In this document: one piece after another, positions 6,939-14,675 of the stretch
Numbering within the stretch: position 1 is the first letter of the stretch
Layout of the letters: each line of letters starts with the position of its first letter
NCBI GenBank assembly: GCA_009380045.1
Contig: WHSN01000029.1
Location: 1 to 32,102, forward strand
Reading direction: 5' to 3'
Origin: Luteitalea sp.
Lineage (GTDB): Bacteria > Acidobacteriota > Vicinamibacteria > Vicinamibacterales > CAVVIG01
Length of the DNA stretch: 32,102 nucleotides
Program-made: the position numbers and the translations under genes
The notes under the pieces: model-generated
Databases searched by the model: none
What the model was told of the DNA's origin: nothing
Seen by the model: the letters and a program-made list of their open reading frames with translations, nothing else

Positions 6939-8039
6939 ATGACGACAATTCACCGCATCATCAACTTTTCCGCCGGACCGGCGGTCATGCCCGTTCCGGT
7001 GCTGGAACAGATCCAGCGCGACATGCTCGCCTTGCCGGCGGTTGGCATGTCGATTCTCGAGGTCAGCCACCGTTCCAAGGTGTTCGAATCGATCCTCGCC
7101 AAAGCGGAGGCCGACGTCCGGGCGCTGGCGCGCGTTCCGGCCAACTACAAGGTGCTCTTCCTGCAGGGCGGAGCGAGTCTGCAGTTCTCGATGGTGCCGA
7201 TGAACCTGCTTGGCGCGGGGCAGGCGGCCGACTACATCGACACCGGCTCCTGGGCCGACAAGGCGGTCAAGGAAGCCCGGAAGGTCGGTGCCGTGAACAT
7301 CGTCGCCACATCGAAGGGCGAGAACTACTCGCGGATTCCGGCGCAGTCGGAGCTGAGGCTCACCCCCGGCGCGGCGTACGTGCACATGACGGCGAACAAC
7401 ACCATCGAGGGCACCGAGTTCAAGGACGTGCCGCAGGTCGGCGACGTGCCGCTCGTCAGCGACACCTCGTCCGACATGTTCAGCCGGCCGATCGACGTCG
7501 AGCGCCATGGGCTGATCTATGCCGGGGCACAGAAGAACATGGGTCCGGCCGGCGTCACGCTGGTGATCGTGCGCGAGGACCTGCTGCTGCGCTCGGCGGA
7601 AAAGAAGTCGACGCTCCCGACGATGCTGAACTACGCGGTCCATGCCGAGAACGGCTCGCTCTACAACACTCCGCCGTCCTTTGCGGTCTACGCGCTCGGG
7701 TTGGTCATTCAGTGGCTGCTGAACCAGGGCGGCCTTGAGGCGGTCGCCGCGGTCAACCAGCGAAAGGCCGGCAAGTTGTACACCGAAATCGACCGCACCG
7801 GCTTTTATCGCGGCACGGCCAACCGGGAGTCGCGGTCGCTCATGAACGTGACGTTCCGTCTAGCGAGCGAAGAGCTCGAAAAGACGTTCGTCAAGGAATC
7901 CACAGCGGCGGGACTCGACGGCTTGAAGGGGCACCGCGCCGTCGGAGGCATGCGGGCGTCGATTTACAATGCCTTTCCCGAGGAGGGCGTGGAGGCCCTG
8001 GTGTCTTTCATGCGCGATTTCGAACAGAAGTACGGATAA
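6939..8039 (+). CDS. serC: Phosphoserine aminotransferase SerC
   Basis: The 366-aa PLP enzyme transfers the amino group from glutamate to 3-phosphohydroxypyruvate to give O-phosphoserine. It begins INFSAGPAVMPVPVL, the standard N-terminus of the family, and has GGASLQFSM (77-85), the TANNTIEGTEF block (151-161) and DTSSDMFSRP (175-184). The PLP lysine is K199 in YAGAQKNMGPAG. The length is normal. ATG 6939 has GAGGAG at 6928-6933 with 5-nt spacing; the open frame extends upstream to 6681 but only as a shadow of serA. It is the last gene of the DUF1015-serA-serC run. No phosphoserine phosphatase (serB) is seen anywhere in the window. Confidence 0.95.
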   Translation: MTTIHRIINFSAGPAVMPVPVLEQIQRDMLALPAVGMSILEVSHRSKVFESILAKAEADVRALARVPANYKVLFLQGGASLQFSMVPMNLLGAGQAADYIDTGSWADKAVKEARKVGAVNIVATSKGENYSRIPAQSELRLTPGAAYVHMTANNTIEGTEFKDVPQVGDVPLVSDTSSDMFSRPIDVERHGLIYAGAQKNMGPAGVTLVIVREDLLLRSAEKKSTLPTMLNYAVHAENGSLYNTPPSFAVYALGLVIQWLLNQGGLEAVAAVNQRKAGKLYTEIDRTGFYRGTANRESRSLMNVTFRLASEELEKTFVKESTAAGLDGLKGHRAVGGMRASIYNAFPEEGVEALVSFMRDFEQKYG

Positions 8040-8097
8040 GGACGTGATAAAATTGAGTGTTTGTGCTGGATAAATCGCGTATTCCGGAGGACGCTCC

Positions 8098-8832
8098 TTG
8101 ATTTTTCGTCTCATTCTGTCTCTCGCCGCCGCCGCCGCCCTCATTCAGGTCGCGGTTTTCAGCACGACAATCTTTCTCCACCGTTCGGCAACACACCGGG
8201 CGCTCATTCTGCACCCGGCGGTGTCATGGTTGTTTCGCCTGTGCTTGTGGCTGACGACCGGAATCGCGACCAAGGAATGGGTCGCCGTGCACCGCAAGCA
8301 CCACGCGTTCACCGATCAGGAGGGCGACCCGCACAGCCCGGCGATCATGGGATTCTGGTCGGTGCAGCTTGGGAACGTGTTCCACTACGTGAAGGAAGCC
8401 AAGAATCCCGAGGTCGTCACCCGGTACGCGCGCGACATCCAGGACGATGTGTGGGATCGCTGGTTGTTCAATCGTGGAACGCTCGGGGTTGCGGTCGGCG
8501 TGACGCTGCTCTGCAGCCTGCTCGGCATCGGCTGGGGTCTTCTCGCCGCGAGCATTCACGCCGTCATCTACGTCTTCGTCCTGTCGTCCTCAATCAACGG
8601 GCTGTGCCACGCGGTTGGCTACCGGAACTTCGACAACACCGCCACCAATCTGCGATTCCTCGCGCTGCTCACCGGCGGCGAGGGGCTCCACAACAATCAT
8701 CACGGGTATCCGCGCAGCCCCAAATTCAGCTTTCGGGCGAGCGAGATCGACCCGGCATGGCCGCTCATCAAGCTGCTGATTTCACTGCGGCTCGCCAAGC
8801 CTTACAAGACGATCGAAGAGGTCGCCGCCTGA
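8098..8832 (+). CDS. Fatty acid (acyl-CoA) desaturase
   Basis: The 244-aa membrane di-iron desaturase introduces a double bond into acyl chains, probably delta-9 type. All three histidine boxes are present: HRSATH (28-33), HRKHH (65-69) and HNNHH near the C-terminus (about 200-204). A further GLCHAVGYRNF segment (about 176-186) matches the conserved NSxxH/GxRxF region of stearoyl-CoA-type enzymes. Hydrophobic segments lie at about 5-25, 40-56 and 135-170. It is shorter than eukaryotic and many bacterial homologues, which is usual for the compact bacterial group. The start is TTG 8098, supported by GGAGG at 8086-8090 with 7-nt spacing. It follows serC by 58 bp with a TAAAAT at 8048-8053, so it may have its own promoter. 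Confidence 0.88.
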   Translation: MIFRLILSLAAAAALIQVAVFSTTIFLHRSATHRALILHPAVSWLFRLCLWLTTGIATKEWVAVHRKHHAFTDQEGDPHSPAIMGFWSVQLGNVFHYVKEAKNPEVVTRYARDIQDDVWDRWLFNRGTLGVAVGVTLLCSLLGIGWGLLAASIHAVIYVFVLSSSINGLCHAVGYRNFDNTATNLRFLALLTGGEGLHNNHHGYPRSPKFSFRASEIDPAWPLIKLLISLRLAKPYKTIEEVAA

Positions 8833-8851
8833 CAAGCGCGTCGGCAGGGCC

Positions 8852-10150
8852 CTATTGTTCGCCGGCCGCGCGATAGCGGCGCCGCCGCCGACGCCGTCGG
8901 CGGCGCACGAGCGGAGCTTCGACATCACCCGGGACGAGGGGTTGTTCATCGACGCCCCGCTCGGCCAGCACCGTGATCCAGTGCTCCACGATTTCAGGCG
9001 AGTCCCCGTGGATCTCCATCCAGGTGAGCGCTTCACGGAAGATGCCGCGATGCGTGAGCGCCCGCTGGGCACGGACACTCGCGCCGAGGTCGCGAAGCCG
9101 CCGCTGCAGCGACAGGATGTGGCGCAAGCGCTCGACGTCGCGTCGAGCGAGCGGCAGGTCGCCCAGGCGCGGCCCGGCGGCGCCGTGGTCCCCGTCCTCG
9201 AGTGCGGGCAGACGACCGGCTTGCGGCGAGATTCCGAGGGGAACCAGCAGGCTGCCCAGCAGAATCGCGTTGGTGAGGGTGTCGGGTGTCGACGCGAACT
9301 TCCGGCGGTGAGCGTCCACCGCCGCCAGCGATTGCCACAGCGCATCGCCCGCCCCGTTATGGAGCTCGGGCGACACCGGCTCGAGCAGCCCCGCCTCCTT
9401 CAACCCGCGAAACGTCGTTTCGGACGAGCCGGCGCGGAGAATCTTGTAGTACTCCTCCAGCATCCGGGCCGGCGCGCTCTTCGCGATCTCGCGTCGCAGC
9501 ACCCGCATGGCGACGAGAACCGGCTGCTCGATGGTGAATTCGAGCCGTGCCGCCAGCGCGATCGCCCGCAGCATCCGCACCGGATCCTCGCGGAACCGAA
9601 CCTCGGGGTCCCCGATCGACCGGACGATGCCTGCGCGCAGGTCGTCCAGGCCGCCGACGTAGTCGATCACCGAGAACGTGGAGATGTCGTAGAACAGCGC
9701 GTTGATGGTGAAGTCGCGGCGGAAGGCATCCTCTTCCGGCGTGCCGAAGGTGTTGTCGCGATGAAGGATGTGTCCGATGTCGGACGGGGTGGCGCTGATC
9801 TCCGGCGCCGGGACGCCGTCCTGCACGATCTCTTCACCGGGCTGGACCTGACGCCGGAAGGTCGCCACCTCGATCACCTTGGTCCCGAATTTCACGTGGG
9901 CCAGCCGGAATCTGCGCCCGATGATCCAGCAGTTCCTGAACAGCTTCTTGACCTGATACGGATGCGCTGATGTCCCGACGTCGAAATCCTTGGGCCGCCG
10001 CCCAAGCAGGAGATCGCGAACGCTGCCGCCCACCAGGTAGGCGGTGTGGTCGGCCTGGCGCAGCCGGTAGAGAACCTTGAGGGCGTCAGGATCGACGTCG
10101 GAACGCGAGAGTGTGTGCTCCGCGCGCGGGATCACCCTCGGTTCGACCAT
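8852..10150 (-). CDS. pcnB: Polynucleotide adenylyltransferase PcnB
   Basis: The 432-aa class II nucleotidyltransferase matches poly(A) polymerase PcnB rather than a CCA-adding enzyme. The N-terminal VEPRVIPRAEHTLSR and KLFRNCWIIGRRFRLAHV segments are typical PcnB wording. The catalytic head is LVGGSVRDLLLG followed by KDFDVGT with the two metal-binding aspartates. RRDFTINALFYD and the EDPVRMLRAIALAARL motif follow. The C-terminus is an arginine-rich tail with ten consecutive Arg, as the E. coli enzyme also has a basic tail, probably for RNA binding. ATG 10150 is preferred: TACAAT at 10164-10159 lies 8 nt upstream, so a TTG at 10168 would be outside the transcript. It converges on the desaturase gene with a 19-bp gap. 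Confidence 0.9.
   Translation of the reverse strand: MVEPRVIPRAEHTLSRSDVDPDALKVLYRLRQADHTAYLVGGSVRDLLLGRRPKDFDVGTSAHPYQVKKLFRNCWIIGRRFRLAHVKFGTKVIEVATFRRQVQPGEEIVQDGVPAPEISATPSDIGHILHRDNTFGTPEEDAFRRDFTINALFYDISTFSVIDYVGGLDDLRAGIVRSIGDPEVRFREDPVRMLRAIALAARLEFTIEQPVLVAMRVLRREIAKSAPARMLEEYYKILRAGSSETTFRGLKEAGLLEPVSPELHNGAGDALWQSLAAVDAHRRKFASTPDTLTNAILLGSLLVPLGISPQAGRLPALEDGDHGAAGPRLGDLPLARRDVERLRHILSLQRRLRDLGASVRAQRALTHRGIFREALTWMEIHGDSPEIVEHWITVLAERGVDEQPLVPGDVEAPLVRRRRRRRRRRYRAAGEQ
8883..8905. repeat. GC-rich perfect hairpin at the 3' end of pcnB
   Basis: CGCCGCCGAC (8883-8892), a 3-nt loop and GTCGGCGGCG (8896-8905) form a perfect 10-bp stem about 30 bases before the pcnB stop. On the coding strand it encodes part of the poly-arginine tail. 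There is no T-tract, so an intrinsic terminator role is uncertain. Confidence 0.45.
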
Positions 10151-10158
10151 CGAGCTGC

Positions 10159-10238
10159 ATTGTACCAAAACTGTGGCTCAGGCGACCTAACTAGTGATGT
10201 GTCAATTGCTTAGCCAGATATTTTCGGTGTGCTACCAT
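10159..10238. promoter_or_regulatory. Divergent promoter region of pcnB and the TPR-like gene
   Basis: TACAAT on the minus strand (10164-10159) ends 8 nt before the pcnB ATG. TACCAT on the plus strand (10233-10238) ends 7 nt before the ATG at 10246. Neither start has a clear Shine-Dalgarno sequence. The whole gap is 95 bp and locally AT-rich. Both boxes are placed for leaderless or nearly leaderless transcripts. Confidence 0.5.
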
Positions 10239-10245
10239 CTCAGGC

Positions 10246-11043
10246 ATGTTGCGTGAGGCGGTTGTCAGCGCCCTCCTCCTGCTGGCCCCGTCGCTTCCCG
10301 CCGCCGCTGCCCAACCGAAAGATCCGCTGGCGCGGGCCCGCCTGCTCTACAATCAGCGCCAGTTCGACGAAGCCGTCGCTGCCGCCGACGAGGCTCGAAG
10401 CAGCGCCGATCGAGCGGACAGCGCCGACCTGATCGCCGCGCGCGCCTATCTCGAGCGCTTTCGGGAGACCGCCGCGTCCGACGATCTGACGAAGGCGCGC
10501 GAGCGGCTTCGGCGTCTGAACCCCGATCGGTTCACCTCCCGCGAACGCATCGAGTTCATCGTCGGCCTGGGCCAGACCTTGTACTTCGACGATGCGCCAG
10601 GAGCGGCTGCGGCGGTGTTCGACTCCGTGCTCGCGTCGCGAGACGGATTGCCGATTGACGCGCGCGAACGGGTGCTGGACTGGTGGGCGAGCGCGCTCGA
10701 TCAGGACGCCCGCCCCCGAAGTGACCTCGATCGGCAGGCGGTGTACCAGAGGATCCGCGACCGCATGGCGACGGAGCTCGAAACGAATCCGTCGAGCGCG
10801 ACTGCCACGTACTGGGCGGCGGCCGCGGCGCGTGGGCAGGGAGACCTGCATGCGGCGTGGGACGCGGTCCAGGCAGGCTGGGTACGGGCGCCGCTCGCGG
10901 GAGAGCGAAGCGACCAGTTGCGCGGAGACATCGATCGCCTGGTGCTGCAGGCGATCATCCCCGAGCGTGCGCGGCTCCTGGCGCAGTCACCGGAGACGCT
11001 CAGGCTGGAGTGGGAACGATTCAAGGAACGCTGGGCACGGTGA
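10246..11043 (+). CDS. Exported TPR-like helical protein, unknown function
   Basis: The 265-aa protein starts with a probable Sec signal peptide: MLREAV, a leucine-rich core and AAAAQ, with likely cleavage near residue 22-23. The rest is almost all helical. It includes a segment typical of a tetratricopeptide unit (ARARLLYNQRQFDEAVAAAD, about 29-48) and alanine/arginine-rich helices after it (about 105-130 and 183-210). TPR-like solenoids usually mediate protein contacts, here presumably in the periplasm. I do not recognise a specific family. ATG 10246 is supported by the signal peptide and by TACCAT 7 nt upstream. The stop codon directly abuts the stop of polA on the other strand. Confidence 0.75.
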   Translation: MLREAVVSALLLLAPSLPAAAAQPKDPLARARLLYNQRQFDEAVAAADEARSSADRADSADLIAARAYLERFRETAASDDLTKARERLRRLNPDRFTSRERIEFIVGLGQTLYFDDAPGAAAAVFDSVLASRDGLPIDARERVLDWWASALDQDARPRSDLDRQAVYQRIRDRMATELETNPSSATATYWAAAAARGQGDLHAAWDAVQAGWVRAPLAGERSDQLRGDIDRLVLQAIIPERARLLAQSPETLRLEWERFKERWAR

Positions 11044-13785
11044 TCAGGGCTTGGCGTCCTTCCAGTTGTCGCCGATTCCGACATCCACCGTGAGCGGCAC
11101 GTTCAGCGCCGCGGCGGATTGCATCGAGCGCCGCACCACCTCGGCAACGTCCTCGGCCTCTTCCTTCCGAACCTCGAACAGCAATTCGTCGTGGACCGTG
11201 AGGATCATGCGCGCGCCCGGGCGCGCCGCCAGGGCGGCGTGCACGTCGATCATCGCGCGCTTCATGATGTCCGCGGCAGTGCCCTGAATCGGCAGGTTCA
11301 CCGCGATCCGCTCGGCGGCCGAGCGCCGCTGAAAATCCCGACTCGTGAGATCGGGCACCAGACGACGACGTCCCGACAGCGTCTTCACGACGCCGGTGAT
11401 ACGCGCTTCCTCGAGCGTCCGATCGATGAACGCGCGCACGCCAGGAAATCCGGCGAAGTAGGCGTCGATGAACTCCTGGGCCGCCTGCTGTGTGACGCCG
11501 ATATCCTTCGACAGCGTGAACGCGCCCTTGCCGTACAAGAGCGCGTAGTTCACCATCTTTGCGATGCTGCGCAACTGGTGGAGGTCCCGGCCGCTGTCGG
11601 CGCCGAAGATCTTCAGCGCCGTGCGCTCGTGGAAGTCGGCCCCGTCGCGAAAAGCGCTGACCAGCACTTCGTCGTTCTCCATGTGCGCGAGAACGCGAAA
11701 CTCGATCTGCGAGTAGTCGGCCGAGATCAGCACGTGTCCGGGCTCGGCCGTGAACGCGCGCCTGATCTCCCGTCCAAGCTCGGTACGAATCGGGATGTTC
11801 TGCAGGTTCGGGTCGCTGCTGCTCAGCCGGCCGGTCGCCGCCACCGCCTGGTTGAAGCAGGTGTGCACCCGCCCGGTCTCGGCGTTCACGAGCTGCGGCA
11901 GCGCGTCGATGTAGGTGCCCTTGAGCTTCATGAGCGCGCGCCATTCCAGAATCAGGCGCGGCAGCTCGTGAGCCAGCGCCAGCTCTTCGAGGACTTCGAC
12001 GGCGGTCGAGGGGGCGCGCGACGTGCCGGTGCGCTTCAACACCGGCAGTTGCAATCTGTCGAACAGGATCTCGGCGAGCTGCTTTGGCGAGTTGATGTTG
12101 AACACCGCGCCCGCCATCTCGAAGATCTGCGCGTTCCGCTCGGCCAACTCCTGGTCGACCCGGCGCGATTGGACGGCCAGCGCTCCGCCGTCGACGCGGA
12201 TCCCTGCTCGCTCGATCGCGACCAGCACCGGAATGAGCGGCAATTCCAGGTTGCGATACACGTCCTCGAGCTGTTCGGCGGCCAGGAAGCCGCTGAGAAT
12301 CGGCGCCAGCTGCCCGGCGAGGTCGGCTCGCTCGGCAGCGTAGTCGACTGCCGCCTCTGGCGCGAGAGCGGCGAACGGCGACGCCCTGGCGCCGCGTCCG
12401 CAGATGTCTTCCTCCTTGAGCGCCTTGTAGCTGGTGTGCTCGAGAGCCAGATCCTCGAGCCGATGATCCGAGCGCTCCGAATCGAGCAGGTAGCTGGCGA
12501 GCATCGTGTCGAGATCCAGGCCACGCAGCGTGACGCCGTTCCTGGCCAGGACGATGCTGTCGAACTTCAGGTCGTGCCCCACTTTGGCAATCGAGGCGTC
12601 CTCGAGCAGCGGCCGCAGCGCGTCGAGCACGGTGTTCAGAGACAGGTCGGGTTCGGCTCTCCCGGTATCGCCCGGCGAATCGAGCAGCCGCCCTCCGGCG
12701 GCCGGGAGTTGGTGACCCAGGGGGACGTAGTCGGCATCACGGGGAGCCGCCGAGAACGCCAGGCCGACAATGCCCGCGCGAGTGGCGCCAGGCTGGTCCG
12801 GCAGCACCCGCAGAGCGAATCGCCCGGCGGCGCGCAGCCGGGCAGCCATGACGCCGAGATCGGTCTCCGTACGGACGATCCGGTAAGCCTTGGCAATGGT
12901 CCCGGCGGTCGGCGCGAACTCCGCGACCAGCGTCCTGAATGCCAGCTCGTTGAAGATCTGAAAGCAGCGTTCGCGCGACGCCCCGCGGTACTTCAGGGCC
13001 TCGGGATCGAACTCGACCGGCACGTCGGTGCGGATGCGCGCCAGCACCTGGCTTTGGCGGGCCGCGTCCGCGTGAGCCAACAGGCCTTCGCGATATCGCT
13101 TGTTCTTGATCTCCGGGGCGTGCGCCAGCAGGTTCTCGATTGAACCGTAAGTGAGGATCAGATCCCGGGCGCCCTTCTCGCCGATGCCGGGGACCCCCTT
13201 GATATTGTCGATGGTGTCGCCCATCAACGCCATCACGTCCACCACCTGTCCGGGCGGCACGCCGAGCCGTGCCTTCACTCCCTCCGAGTCGTACCAGGTG
13301 CCTTCATCGCGCGGGTTGAACACCCGGATGCCGTCGCGCACGAGCTGGAAGAAATCTTTGTCCATCGTCACGATCGCGACGGCGAAGCCGGCCGCCACCG
13401 CTTGTTCGGCCAGCGTTCCGATGACGTCGTCGGCCTCGTAGCGGTCGGAGGTGAGAATCGGGACGCCGAGCGCCTCGCAGGCCGCATGCACCATCGAGAT
13501 CTGCACCGCGAGCTCGCTCGGCATCGGCGTCCGATTCGCCTTGTAGTCGTCGACGAGATCGTCGCGGAAGGTGCGGCCGGGGAGATCGAAGGACGCGGCG
13601 ATGTACTGCGGCTGGTGCTCGTTCAGCAGCTTGCGCAGCATGGTGACGAAGATGTAGACCGCGTTGGTCGGCTCACCCCTGGCGTTGCGCAGCAGACCGC
13701 CGTCCGCCGTCCGCACCGGCGCATGGTAGGCGCGATACATCTGGGAGCTGCCGTCGATCAGGTACAGGAGGGGCTTGTCGGCCAT
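11044..13785 (-). CDS. polA: DNA polymerase I PolA, proofreading site degenerate
   Basis: The 913-aa enzyme serves in Okazaki-fragment processing and repair. The 5'-3' exonuclease domain (about 1-290) is intact, with LIDGSSQMYRAYHA, DRYEADDVIG, MDKDFFQLV, MGDTIDNIKGVPGIGEKGA. The 3'-5' exonuclease-like domain (about 300-500) has lost key metal ligands: the DTE of motif I is replaced (FALRVLPD, 323-330) and the YxxxD aspartate is R486 (YAAERAD), although D409 in KFD remains. The polymerase domain has motif A (D690 YSQIEFR), motif B (R739, K743, Y747) and motif C (VHDE, 864-867). Y747 is at the position of E. coli F762. ATG 13785 has a TATAGT on the minus strand 18 nt upstream. Full family length. 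Confidence 0.95.
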   Translation of the reverse strand: MADKPLLYLIDGSSQMYRAYHAPVRTADGGLLRNARGEPTNAVYIFVTMLRKLLNEHQPQYIAASFDLPGRTFRDDLVDDYKANRTPMPSELAVQISMVHAACEALGVPILTSDRYEADDVIGTLAEQAVAAGFAVAIVTMDKDFFQLVRDGIRVFNPRDEGTWYDSEGVKARLGVPPGQVVDVMALMGDTIDNIKGVPGIGEKGARDLILTYGSIENLLAHAPEIKNKRYREGLLAHADAARQSQVLARIRTDVPVEFDPEALKYRGASRERCFQIFNELAFRTLVAEFAPTAGTIAKAYRIVRTETDLGVMAARLRAAGRFALRVLPDQPGATRAGIVGLAFSAAPRDADYVPLGHQLPAAGGRLLDSPGDTGRAEPDLSLNTVLDALRPLLEDASIAKVGHDLKFDSIVLARNGVTLRGLDLDTMLASYLLDSERSDHRLEDLALEHTSYKALKEEDICGRGARASPFAALAPEAAVDYAAERADLAGQLAPILSGFLAAEQLEDVYRNLELPLIPVLVAIERAGIRVDGGALAVQSRRVDQELAERNAQIFEMAGAVFNINSPKQLAEILFDRLQLPVLKRTGTSRAPSTAVEVLEELALAHELPRLILEWRALMKLKGTYIDALPQLVNAETGRVHTCFNQAVAATGRLSSSDPNLQNIPIRTELGREIRRAFTAEPGHVLISADYSQIEFRVLAHMENDEVLVSAFRDGADFHERTALKIFGADSGRDLHQLRSIAKMVNYALLYGKGAFTLSKDIGVTQQAAQEFIDAYFAGFPGVRAFIDRTLEEARITGVVKTLSGRRRLVPDLTSRDFQRRSAAERIAVNLPIQGTAADIMKRAMIDVHAALAARPGARMILTVHDELLFEVRKEEAEDVAEVVRRSMQSAAALNVPLTVDVGIGDNWKDAKP

Positions 13786-13802
13786 CAGGGCGGCGAAATT
13801 TT

Positions 13803-13813
13803 TACTATATCAT
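13803..13813. promoter_or_regulatory. Overlapping divergent -10 elements between polA and a lipoprotein gene
   Basis: The 36-bp gap between the two start codons has an AT-rich core. On the minus strand TATAGT (13809-13804) faces polA with an 18-nt gap. On the plus strand TATCAT (13808-13813) ends 8 nt before the lipoprotein ATG; TACTAT at 13803-13808 is an alternative. The boxes overlap, so the two polymerases would compete for one site. Confidence 0.45.
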
Positions 13814-13821
13814 TGGCCGAC

Positions 13822-14553
13822 ATGCGGATCGGCGCCGTCGTTGTGCTGCTGGCCGCGCTCACGGCGTCTTGCGGCGGTGGCGGCTTCTTCAGGCAGTATG
13901 AGTACGAAGAAGAGATGTACCTGTCGCTCGACGGCAGCGCGACACTCTACGTGAACAGCTCGATTCACGCGCTGAACGCGCTGCGGGGCTCTTCGTTCGA
14001 TCCCGACCCGGCGGCTCGCCTCGATCGCGACGCGATCCGCGCCTACTTCACCACCCCGTTCACGCGGGTCACCCGCCGGCCGAGTCTCTCGCGCCGCGAC
14101 GGCCGACGCTTCGTCCACGTACGCATCGCCGTCGACGATGTCACGAAGCTGGCCGGGGCAGCGCCCTTTGCCTGGTCGTCCTACCACTTCGCGGCCGATG
14201 GCGATCGCTTCAGGTACCAGCAGACGATGCGGGCGCCGGCAGGTCGCGCCCTTGCCGGAGCGAATTGGCACGGCAAGGAGCTCGTCGCCGTCCGGCTCCA
14301 TCTTCCGAGCCGGATCGTCTATCACAACGCCGGCGCCGGCAACCCGCAGCGGGGCAACATCCTCGGGTGGGAGCAGCCGCTCACCGAGCGTCTTCGGGGC
14401 CAGCCGGTGGTGATCGAGGCGCGCATCGACGCGCAGTCAATCCTCTACCGGACCCTCTTCCTCTTCGCCGCGACGTTTGCGGCGGTCACCGTCGGCTTCG
14501 TGCTGCTGATCTGGTGGATCGTCAAGCGCGGCGCCAAGCCGGCGCAGGTCTGA
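13822..14553 (+). CDS. Lipoprotein with C-terminal membrane anchor, unknown function
   Basis: The 243-aa protein begins MRIGAVVVLLAALTASCGGG, a lipoprotein signal peptide with lipobox LTASC and lipid-modified C17. The middle (about 25-205) is beta-rich with a well-spaced set of basic residues. A single hydrophobic helix lies at about 212-234, followed by KRGAK, so the protein would be anchored at both ends. This layout resembles LppM/DUF3153-type lipoproteins, but I cannot confirm the family. ATG 13822 is fixed by the signal peptide; the longer open frame upstream is antisense to polA. It is divergent from polA and convergent with the TonB receptor gene. Confidence 0.8.
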   Translation: MRIGAVVVLLAALTASCGGGGFFRQYEYEEEMYLSLDGSATLYVNSSIHALNALRGSSFDPDPAARLDRDAIRAYFTTPFTRVTRRPSLSRRDGRRFVHVRIAVDDVTKLAGAAPFAWSSYHFAADGDRFRYQQTMRAPAGRALAGANWHGKELVAVRLHLPSRIVYHNAGAGNPQRGNILGWEQPLTERLRGQPVVIEARIDAQSILYRTLFLFAATFAAVTVGFVLLIWWIVKRGAKPAQV

Positions 14554-14569
14554 GGGGACAAGACGGTCG

Positions 14570-14602
14570 GGTCGTTTCGCGAACCTGCGCCGCGAAGCGA
14601 CC
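14570..14602. terminator. Hairpin between convergent lipoprotein and TonB-receptor genes
   Basis: GGTCGTTTCGCG (14570-14581), a 9-nt loop and CGCGAAGCGACC (14591-14602) pair over 12 positions with one G-T wobble. It lies 16 bp after the lipoprotein stop and 73 bp after the proper stop of the receptor gene. It could end transcription from both sides, but there is no T-tract, so it may be Rho-dependent or only protect mRNA ends. Confidence 0.45.
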
Positions 14603-14675
14603 AAGAGCGACGACGTGCACCGAGCCCTGGGAGGACCTGGCGTTCGTCGCGTCCTCGTCGAACCGCCCTCCGACG

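Noticed and set aside
8041-8097. Terminator between serC and the desaturase gene
   Set aside because: No stem of useful length and no T-tract; only a possible TAAAAT promoter box was seen.
10151-10168. TTG start of pcnB at 10168
   Set aside because: The TACAAT promoter-like box overlaps it; ATG 10150 fits both the box and the usual PcnB N-terminus.
11119-13143. A 674-aa open frame opposite polA
   Set aside because: It lies wholly antisense to a clear polA gene, its translation is Arg/Gln/His-rich without domains, and such mirror frames are common in GC-rich DNA.
14522-14675. C-terminal extension of the TonB receptor reading to 14522
   Set aside because: The extension is Arg/Ser/Ala-rich without barrel pattern and overlaps the lipoprotein gene; the adjacent frame gives the proper barrel end at 14676.
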